In this document: one piece after another, positions 1 to 5,227 of the stretch
How the letters are laid out: each line of letters begins with the position of its first letter
How positions within the stretch are numbered: the first letter of the stretch is position 1
Source of the DNA: Parvularcula sp.
GTDB lineage: Bacteria > Pseudomonadota > Alphaproteobacteria > Caulobacterales > Parvularculaceae
Length of the DNA: 5,882 nt
Assembly (NCBI GenBank): GCA_003506635.1
Contig: DNZB01000125.1
Location: 1 to 5,882, forward strand
Direction of reading: 5' to 3'
The notes under the pieces: generated by a model
Told to the model about the DNA's origin: nothing
Database searches by the model: none
The model's input: the letters and a program-made list of their open reading frames with translations, nothing else
Made by a program: the position numbers and the translations under genes

Positions 1-22
1 CAAGAACCGCGACAAGCAGTAA
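1..22 (+). CDS. C-terminal end of an unidentified plus-strand gene (partial)
   Basis: Only the last six codons are visible. Reading from base 2 gives KNRDKQ followed by TAA at 20-22. The frame was chosen because it is the one that stops just before the intrinsic terminator at 51-77; the other two forward frames read through the terminator. Six residues are too few to name a product. The gene converges on the lipoprotein gene at 98-640 and so is not part of the minus-strand cluster. Confidence 0.5.
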
Positions 23-50
23 GAGCCGTCAGGCTGAGGACAAAAAGAAA

Positions 51-77
51 CCCCGACGGAAACCGCCGGGGTTTTTT
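51..77. terminator. Bidirectional intrinsic terminator between convergent genes
   Basis: The stem pairs CCCCG (51-55) with CGGGG (67-71), then after one A/C mismatch CGG (57-59) with CCG (63-65), closing on an AAA loop (60-62). Six T residues follow at 72-77 for plus-strand transcripts. On the other side bases 42-50 are almost all A, which gives a U-rich tail to minus-strand transcripts. The hairpin sits between the plus-strand stop at 22 and the lipoprotein stop at 98, so it probably ends transcription from both directions and marks the 3' end of the four-gene minus-strand cluster. Confidence 0.85.
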
Positions 78-97
78 CTATTTCAGGCGACGCCCTG

Positions 98-640
98 CTA
101 ATCCCCGCCGTGCCCTCCGCCCGTCCCGTTGTTGACGTCTGGATCATGCGCGACAATTTCAGCGCCCATGTCGAAGCGAAGCGCATAGCGATAGAGGAGG
201 CCATCGCCATTCTCATCAAGCAGGGTCAGCGACTTGCCGTCGCCGGAGACTTTGAAGTCCCGAAACTGTTTGCCTTGATAGGGGCCGAGCGGGCTTGTCG
301 ATCCGGTGTCGGCGAGCAGCGCCTTTTCGACGATCCAGATGGCGTCGCGCCCATCACGCCGGAATGTGAGGCCAAGCCCGCTATCATCAACGATATGGAA
401 GCTGAGATTGACGCTCGCCTTGGCCGCGGCGCCATCAGCGAAATTGAAATTGCCGTCGGCGTCGGCGAAGGGGGCGTCATATTTGAATTGAAGCTTGCCC
501 GAACCGTCGCGGCTGATCGAGAGCTTGGCGTCGACCGGAATTGCAGCGGGCTCGGAAGGCGTCGCCTGACCTTGCAGATGGTCGCACCCGGAAACACCGG
601 CGGCGACGGCGCAAGCGATTAGAAATGAACGGCGTTGCAT
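98..640 (-). CDS. Hypothetical Tat-type lipoprotein, 180 aa
   Basis: I do not recognise a named family. The N-terminus MQRRSFLIAC has a twin-arginine-like core (R3-R4-S-F-L), then a short hydrophobic stretch and a lipobox V16-S-G-C19, so the mature protein should begin at lipidated Cys19. Asp follows directly at position +2, which in enteric bacteria keeps lipoproteins in the inner membrane; whether the rule holds here is inference. The mature part is polar, rich in Gly and Asp, apparently mostly beta, with D142-E-N-G-D-G147 matching a DxNxDG calcium-loop core but lacking the acidic twelfth residue of an EF hand. The tail is Gly/His rich. The start at 640 is preferred because AGGGGAG lies 7 bases upstream and the signal peptide begins there. 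An in-frame ATG at 715 overlaps the TIR gene stop but has no ribosome binding site and would bury the signal peptide. Last gene of the minus-strand cluster, 74 bases after the TIR-TPR gene. Confidence 0.8.
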   Translation of the reverse strand: MQRRSFLIACAVAAGVSGCDHLQGQATPSEPAAIPVDAKLSISRDGSGKLQFKYDAPFADADGNFNFADGAAAKASVNLSFHIVDDSGLGLTFRRDGRDAIWIVEKALLADTGSTSPLGPYQGKQFRDFKVSGDGKSLTLLDENGDGLLYRYALRFDMGAEIVAHDPDVNNGTGGGHGGD

Positions 641-647
641 CGAATCA

Positions 648-654
648 CTCCCCT
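648..654 (-). promoter_or_regulatory. Ribosome binding site of the lipoprotein gene
   Basis: AGGGGAG on the minus strand, 7 bases before the ATG at 640. It decides the start in favour of 640 over the longer frame beginning at 715, which has no such site. Confidence 0.75.
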
Positions 655-671
655 GATTGGACGGCTGAATG

Positions 672-700
672 ATGATACCGCAACGCGGTCGCCGGCGTAA
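672..700 (-). promoter_or_regulatory. Possible weak promoter ahead of the lipoprotein gene
   Basis: On the minus strand a good -10-like hexamer TATCAT (677-672) lies exactly 17 bases after TTACGC (700-695), a poor -35. It would start transcription around 665, some 25 bases ahead of the lipoprotein ATG and just past the TIR gene stop. The -10 matches the consensus at five of six positions but the -35 at only two, so this is a suggestion. The lipoprotein may instead be read only from the upstream operon promoter. Confidence 0.2.
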
Positions 701-710
701 CCCCGACCGC
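685..710 (-). repeat. Inverted repeat (hairpin) in the TIR-lipoprotein gap
   Basis: GCGGTCG at 685-691 is perfectly complementary to CGACCGC at 704-710, with a 12-base loop. It begins a few bases past the TIR gene stop. No T run follows on the minus strand, so it is not a standard intrinsic terminator. It could protect the upstream mRNA 3' end, reduce read-through, or be an operator overlapping the weak promoter proposed here. Confidence 0.4.
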
Positions 711-714
711 ACCA

Positions 715-2823
715 TCAGGGCGGCGAAATGCGGGGCGCCCCGCTTTCGGGGTCGCCCAGTCGTCCGCGCAAGGCGGTCAACTCGGGATGGCGCACGCCGC
801 GCCGATAAAGGTCTTCGGCGGCTCGCTGCGCTTCTGTGAGGTTCCCCGCTTCTTCCTGCAATTCGGCAAGCTTCTGGGTCGTCCCGGCGGACAGCACTGC
901 AGATTTGGGCTGAAGAAAGGCGGCCGCTGACCTTGCCTCGGCCCGCGCCGCGTTCTTGTCGCCGGAAAGTCGTTCCTTGCGAGCGAGCGCCAGTGAAGCC
1001 CTGGCGAAAAAATCAAGATCATCGCCGCCTGTGAGCTTCGACCGGTCGGCGATCATCTCTCTCAATTCCTGGGCTTCAGCGGTGGAATTGACCGGGTCCG
1101 CGTCGAGGATGCGGACCAGCGCCGCGCCAAGGTTAAGCCTTGAAAATGTTTGCGTCGCCGCGCGGCCTTGAATCGCGCGCGCAAGCGTCAGCGCCCTGCG
1201 AGCCCATTCAGTTTCATTCTTCGTGTCGCGTTCCAGGCCGCTCAGATAGGAAAGTTGCAGATCGACCAGCATGACATTTGTGAGCGAATTGACGTTTTGC
1301 GGCTCGCGCGCGAGCAAGAGGTCGCCGATCGACGCCGCTCGCCCGGTCGCCTGCCGCGCCGTGGCGACATCGCCGGTCGAGAGCAGCGATTGCGAAAGCC
1401 GCCGTTCGGCGGTGATGCGCTTCTCCAGCGAATCATAGTCGACAGCGCTGAGGTCCCTGTCGAACCGATCGTAGATCGCAAGCTGCTCCTCAAGATGCGA
1501 GATCGCTCCCGCATAGTCCCCGAGCGCGATTTCGGCATAGGCAAGCCATGACAGCGCATAGGCGAGCGCAAAAGAGACCTTGCGGCTTTCGGGTTCTCGT
1601 TCGGCCAGCCGCCGCCGAACCTCTATCGACTTTGCGAAAAGCGGCCGCGACGCGGCAAAGCTTCCGCGCCGGTACTCCAACGCGCCAAGCGCGCTAGTTG
1701 CGTAGGAGACTTCGAGCCGCCATTTCGCATTGTCGGCGTCGATCGCCACCAGCCTGTTCGCCAGATTCAGATAGGCCGAAAAAGAGGTGCTTGCGGCGTC
1801 GTCGTCACCTTGGGCGAAGGCAACATCCCCCACATAAAAAACGCTTTGCGCGTGGTCGAAAATCCGGTTTGGATCATTCGGCGCGCGCCGCAGGTTTTCT
1901 TCGGTCGTTTTGAACGCCGATTGAAAAGCCTTCAGCGCCGCTTCGAGGTCGCCGCGGCGTTGGTCGACATTGCCGAGCTGCATGAGGCCGCGCGCGCGAC
2001 GAGAGAGCGCGGCGGCGTCGAGCGATGCAAGGTCCTGATTGTCGTAATAGGCGCGGACCTTGCCGCCGACCTCTTCAAGAATGGAAAGACTGCCGACCGG
2101 CTCAAGACGGTCGGCGAGATCCGACAGCATGAACTCGATGAGGTCTTCCGCTTCGCCGCGCGCGCGCTGGGCTTCGTTCTTCTGGCTGAAGGCGAAAACC
2201 GCGGCGAAGGTCATCGACGCGGCGATCGCGCTGGTGATGCCGACAGCCACGCGTGTTCTGCGGGCGCGCGCCCTGGCGTCCCGCCGGACCAGATCGTCGA
2301 GACCGACGCCGAGCATGCCTGCGGCGGTCTTGAGGAGCGCGAGGCGCTTGCCGTCGCCTTCCTCGCGCGCGTCGGCGGCGAGGGGTTCGGCCGGTTCCGA
2401 CGTCGGATCGCCATTCGCGTCGAGCCTGAACCGCAACGCCGGGGGAAAGCACTCCCTGTCGCCGTCGCCCGGTTCGCCTGCGACGATGATTGCAAATGTG
2501 CGTCCCGGGCCGTGGAGCCGGTTAAAGAGCTTGATCTCCTCATTGACCCAGCGCGATTTCGCGGCGCCGGGCGAGCAAAGGACGATCTGGAACTCGCTGT
2601 CTGCAAGCGCCTGTCTGATCGCGTCGTTGAGGCTCCCGGCGACCGGCAGGTCCTCGCGGTCGCGGAAGACCGGGGCGAGCCGCAAGGGCTTGCCGGCCTC
2701 CGTCAGGCGCGCGGCGAATTCTCTGGGCGCGCGAAATCGCTCCAGCGACCGCTGAAGCCACGCGCCCCACTGCTCATCAGCGTGACTGTAGCTGATGAAG
2801 GCCCTGTATTTCTTGTCGCCCAA
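715..2823 (-). CDS. TIR domain-transmembrane-TPR protein, 702 aa
   Basis: An N-terminal TIR domain (about residues 5-120) shows the first-strand motif RAFISYSHAD (7-16), the BB-loop region PVFRDREDLP (51-60), and SRWVNEE (90-96). The W92-x3-E96 spacing matches the catalytic glutamate position of NAD+-cleaving TIRs such as SARM1 and plant TIRs. A linker typical of this bacterial TIR subgroup follows (ECFPPAL 124-130, EPLAADAREEGDGKR 146-160, LGVGLDDLVRRD 171-182). A very basic stretch (179-191) precedes one membrane segment (about 191-212), placing the TIR in the cytoplasm and the rest in the periplasm. Then comes a helical module (EDLIEFMLSDLADRLEPVG, 226-244) known from kinase- and cyclase-TPR proteins, and degenerate TPR-like repeats from about 272 to 680 (for example 272-316, 320-365, 368-413, 416-454, 470-510). 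The start is TTG at 2823: AGGAG lies 6 bases upstream, an in-frame stop lies seven codons above that TTG, and the TIR motif begins at once. Domain calls are firm. NAD+ cleavage, and a role in signalling or defence, are inferred. Confidence 0.9.
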   Translation of the reverse strand: MGDKKYRAFISYSHADEQWGAWLQRSLERFRAPREFAARLTEAGKPLRLAPVFRDREDLPVAGSLNDAIRQALADSEFQIVLCSPGAAKSRWVNEEIKLFNRLHGPGRTFAIIVAGEPGDGDRECFPPALRFRLDANGDPTSEPAEPLAADAREEGDGKRLALLKTAAGMLGVGLDDLVRRDARARARRTRVAVGITSAIAASMTFAAVFAFSQKNEAQRARGEAEDLIEFMLSDLADRLEPVGSLSILEEVGGKVRAYYDNQDLASLDAAALSRRARGLMQLGNVDQRRGDLEAALKAFQSAFKTTEENLRRAPNDPNRIFDHAQSVFYVGDVAFAQGDDDAASTSFSAYLNLANRLVAIDADNAKWRLEVSYATSALGALEYRRGSFAASRPLFAKSIEVRRRLAEREPESRKVSFALAYALSWLAYAEIALGDYAGAISHLEEQLAIYDRFDRDLSAVDYDSLEKRITAERRLSQSLLSTGDVATARQATGRAASIGDLLLAREPQNVNSLTNVMLVDLQLSYLSGLERDTKNETEWARRALTLARAIQGRAATQTFSRLNLGAALVRILDADPVNSTAEAQELREMIADRSKLTGGDDLDFFARASLALARKERLSGDKNAARAEARSAAAFLQPKSAVLSAGTTQKLAELQEEAGNLTEAQRAAEDLYRRGVRHPELTALRGRLGDPESGAPRISPP

Positions 2824-2829
2824 GCCCTG

Positions 2830-2834
2830 CTCCT
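2830..2834 (-). promoter_or_regulatory. Ribosome binding site supporting the TTG start of the TIR-TPR gene
   Basis: AGGAG on the minus strand, 6 bases before TTG at 2823. It supports a TTG initiation codon; no ATG or GTG lies in frame between this point and the upstream in-frame TAG. Confidence 0.7.
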
Positions 2835-2881
2835 GACGCCGAGGCTAGCGCCATCGCGCCCGCATGGCAAAAGGCGAGGGG

Positions 2882-3961
2882 TCATTCGGCTGAGCAGGCG
2901 CTGGAGATCCGTTTCCAGTCGTCGCCTGTGATCGGCGGCGTCCCGCCGGGCGCAGCGCGCGCTTTTGCCTTTTTGATCCGCTCCGCGGTGTCGGGGTGGC
3001 TCGACGCCCAGGCGGGCATATCCTCATCGCGCCCGTCATCCGGCAGGGCGCCCAAGATGAGGTCGAAGGCGCGCGCCAGCGCGGCCGGGTCGAGGCCGGA
3101 TGCAAGGAGGATTTCGTAGGCGGCCTCGTCCGCCGCCGCTTCCTGCTTTCGGGTATGACGCAACTGGTTCAGTTGCCCGGCGATGATGACTGCCTGCTGC
3201 GCGGCGCCCGACCCGCCGGTGACGATGTCAAGGACGACGCCGGCGCCGGCGTTTCGGTAAATCGCCTTCAGGCTGTCGCGCGCGCGCACATGGCCAAGTT
3301 CATGCGCCATCACCGCAAAGAAGGCCTCAGGATCCTCGGACGTCGCCTCAATAAGGCCGCGCGTCGTCATGACTTGCCCCCCCGGCAGGGCGAAGGCGTT
3401 TGGAATCGGCGTGTCGACGATCTGGAACCGGATCGGGAAGCCGGCGCCGCCGGTCTTCGCCATCGCGGAAATCGCTGCTGACAGCGGCGCAAGGTCAGCG
3501 TCGGCGCCGCAGGGCTTCAAGATGAGATTGATCTGGCCGGCGACATTCTCGCCCATCTGGATTTCAAGCTCTTTCGGCGTTCGCTCAGCCAGAGGGCCCG
3601 ACGCCGCCGGCGCCCCGAAAAAGACGCCCCCGGCGACCGCCGCGGCGGCGGCGATCAGCGCGATGACGAGCGCGGTCATCCGCCGACGCTCCGGCGCGCC
3701 GGACAATAGCTCCGGCATCGCCGCGCCGATGACGCCTGCCGCGCGCGCCGGAATGACGAGGCGCGCTTCGCCCTCGCGCACATTCGACAATCGGATTTCG
3801 TGCTCGTCGCGCGCCGCGATACGCAAGCGCTTGGCCGGCCAGAAAATTTCATGGCCTTGGCCGCGGATCGAGACGCCGTCCGCCGAAAAGACCGCCTCGA
3901 CGTCGTGGCCGGCGGCGGTCCTGCCGTCAAAATAACGCCCGGGGACGGCAGATTCGCTCAT
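2882..3961 (-). CDS. Membrane-anchored M48 family zinc metalloprotease, 359 aa
   Basis: The zinc-binding HELGH motif is at 220-224 (H220 and H224 ligands, E221 general base). The expected third ligand is E274 in EAAAD (274-278), and the family's late SSHPDTAERI motif is at 320-329, so the active site looks intact. Residues 1-90 form a small beta-rich domain (RYFDGRTAAGHDVEAVF and onward) that resembles the DUF7092 domain found at the front of many M48 proteins. ERRR (91-94) then precedes one membrane segment (about 95-117), which suggests a cytoplasmic N-domain and a periplasmic protease, as for envelope quality-control M48 enzymes such as BepA or LoiP. Its substrate is unknown. The ATG shares one base with the stop of the DUF898 gene (TGATG), and no clear ribosome binding site is visible, so translation is probably coupled. 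The TIR-TPR gene follows after 58 bases. Confidence 0.93.
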   Translation of the reverse strand: MSESAVPGRYFDGRTAAGHDVEAVFSADGVSIRGQGHEIFWPAKRLRIAARDEHEIRLSNVREGEARLVIPARAAGVIGAAMPELLSGAPERRRMTALVIALIAAAAAVAGGVFFGAPAASGPLAERTPKELEIQMGENVAGQINLILKPCGADADLAPLSAAISAMAKTGGAGFPIRFQIVDTPIPNAFALPGGQVMTTRGLIEATSEDPEAFFAVMAHELGHVRARDSLKAIYRNAGAGVVLDIVTGGSGAAQQAVIIAGQLNQLRHTRKQEAAADEAAYEILLASGLDPAALARAFDLILGALPDDGRDEDMPAWASSHPDTAERIKKAKARAAPGGTPPITGDDWKRISSACSAE

Positions 3962-5097
3962 CAGAAATTCGAGACGAGATCGAGCCCGTCAGCAAGGCCC
4001 TCGCCTTGCTTTGGCGCTTCAATGGTCGACTGCTCGATCGCGGCGAAGTCGAGCGCGCCGGAAAGCGTCATGCGGTTGGCGAGCCGCTTCCACATCCGCA
4101 TCTGCGCCGCCATCAGACCGATGCCGAGCGTGAAGACGATGAGGAGGAAGTTGGTGATCGACAGCTCGATGATGTCAAAGGTCGAAAGGCGCGACGAGAA
4201 GGTGAGCCCGTCAAGTCTAAGGCTCTTGGTGATGCGCCGCGTGATGACGGCGAAGTGCCAGGCGACGAAAACGGCGATCAACAGCGCCGCCGGGATGAAG
4301 CTCGCATAGAGAAGGCCGATGGCGCCGAAGTCGGGCGCCACGGGATCCATGCGTCCCGCGACGCCGCTCGACATCAGCCAGCCGACCCATGCGCCGTAAA
4401 CGACGATCCCGCCGACCCACGCGAGCGCGAAGCTCAAATATACCGGTTCCTTCTTCGCCTCTTCAGTGTCCTCGAACTTGAACCTGACGCCGCCATACCA
4501 GGCGTTCGACCACAACCGGCGCGACAGCCGGATCTGCGCGGCCGGCGAGAACCAGCCGAGCGTCAAGACGCTCAAAACGCCATAGCCGAACGCCGCAAAT
4601 CCAAAGCCCCAGGCGGAGCCTGTCTGGCCGAAACGAATGCCGCGATAGGTCGTGCGCGACAAATGATACCGGCGCGCGAGAAAGATCGCGACGCCGATGA
4701 TGACGAACAGCAGGAGATAGATCGGAATGATGACGGCGATCATCGCCTGCGGCCCGAGCAGCAGCTGCGCCCCGAAGACAGCGGCGATCGTCGGGACCAT
4801 CAGCGTGAAGATCGCAATAATGAAGCCAAGAAAAAGCTCCAGGCCGCGACCTGTATATTCGAGCGCCTCGCCGCCGATGCGCGTATCCGCCCACAACCGG
4901 CGCCGGAAATGCGTGCGGCCCCAGAAGCGAAAGATCGTCAAGGTGACGATGTTCAAAAGAAAGGTGTAAAACCCGATCCACAACATCGCGCCCATGCGCG
5001 AGGTATTGGCGATCTCGAGCCCGGGCTCGGCGCGCGTCGTGCGCGCGGCGAAATTTGCAGCGGATTCACCCGCGGCCGGCTGCGCCTCGTCGGTCAT
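3961..5097 (-). CDS. DUF898 (YjgN-like) polytopic inner-membrane protein, 378 aa
   Basis: About seven hydrophobic segments are visible (roughly 37-57, 86-112, 119-140, 163-185, 221-243, 259-284, 309-331). The DUF898 signature recurs: a T-L-x-I/W-type helix end, then a basic stretch, then a G-x-x-F/Y-type ending. Copies are TLTIFRFWGRTHFRRRLWAD (52-71), TLGWFSPAAQIRLSRRLW (179-196) and TLGIGLMAAQMRMWKRLANR (323-342), with shorter versions near 142-156 and 286-300. The molecular function of the family is unknown. The start ATG at 5097 has AAGGGGA 6 bases upstream. It is the first gene of the minus-strand cluster and overlaps the M48 gene start in TGATG. From memory, DUF898 and M48 genes are adjacent in many proteobacteria, which suggests the protease and this membrane protein act together. 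Confidence 0.88.
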   Translation of the reverse strand: MTDEAQPAAGESAANFAARTTRAEPGLEIANTSRMGAMLWIGFYTFLLNIVTLTIFRFWGRTHFRRRLWADTRIGGEALEYTGRGLELFLGFIIAIFTLMVPTIAAVFGAQLLLGPQAMIAVIIPIYLLLFVIIGVAIFLARRYHLSRTTYRGIRFGQTGSAWGFGFAAFGYGVLSVLTLGWFSPAAQIRLSRRLWSNAWYGGVRFKFEDTEEAKKEPVYLSFALAWVGGIVVYGAWVGWLMSSGVAGRMDPVAPDFGAIGLLYASFIPAALLIAVFVAWHFAVITRRITKSLRLDGLTFSSRLSTFDIIELSITNFLLIVFTLGIGLMAAQMRMWKRLANRMTLSGALDFAAIEQSTIEAPKQGEGLADGLDLVSNF

Positions 5098-5103
5098 TGA
5101 AGG

Positions 5104-5110
5104 TCCCCTT
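5104..5110 (-). promoter_or_regulatory. Ribosome binding site of the DUF898 gene
   Basis: AAGGGGA on the minus strand, 6 bases before the ATG at 5097. It supports that start for the first gene of the cluster. Confidence 0.7.
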
Positions 5111-5132
5111 GCGTCCCCCGCCAGAGCCTCGC

Positions 5133-5156
5133 CGATTGCGCGCCGCTGGTCAATCG
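5133..5156. repeat. Short inverted repeat in the divergent gap, possible operator
   Basis: CGATTG (5133-5138) and CAATCG (5151-5156) form perfect 6-base arms 12 bases apart, in the 130-base gap between the divergent DUF898 and mutM genes. The right arm overlaps a minus-strand TTGACC (5153-5148) that could be a -35 element for the four-gene cluster, although no convincing -10 follows. The size suits a dimeric repressor, but six-base arms can arise by chance. Confidence 0.2.
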
Positions 5157-5203
5157 CCGGTTGGTAAATGAAGCTTGCACTACCGGAGGGTCTGGAAAAT
5201 CCG

Positions 5204-5227
5204 CAATAAACGCCCCAATAAACGCCG
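5204..5227 (+). repeat. 12-base tandem duplication abutting the mutM start codon
   Basis: CAATAAACGCCC (5204-5215) is followed directly by CAATAAACGCCG (5216-5227), identical except for the last base, and the mutM ATG begins at the next base. Each copy places a TAA stop in the mutM frame (5207-5209 and 5219-5221), which excludes any upstream start. The duplication fills the place where a ribosome binding site would lie, and none is visible there. The nearest purine-rich run, GGAGGG at 5185-5190, is 37 bases from the ATG. Confidence 0.8.

Noticed and set aside
98..715. Lipoprotein starting at the ATG at 715 (205 aa)
   Set aside because: No ribosome binding site precedes it, and it would put a 25-residue arginine-rich extension ahead of a complete signal peptide that has its own good ribosome binding site at 640.
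1810..2931. Long plus-strand open frame of 373 codons opposite the TIR-TPR gene
   Set aside because: It is antisense to a well-supported coding region, shows no recognisable domain, and long antisense frames are expected in GC-rich DNA with this codon bias.
4006..5100. Long plus-strand open frame of 364 codons opposite the DUF898 gene
   Set aside because: Its product is an implausible run of charged residues, which is what the complement of hydrophobic membrane-helix codons gives. The opposite strand encodes a clear membrane protein.
5125..5153. Minus-strand promoter TTGACC with 17-base spacer ahead of the DUF898 gene
   Set aside because: The -35 is reasonable but the -10 position reads GAGGCT, with only two consensus matches, so I do not list it as a promoter.
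5175..5203. Plus-strand promoter TTGCAC for mutM
   Set aside because: No -10-like hexamer lies at 16 to 18 bases; the nearest A-rich stretch is at the wrong spacing.
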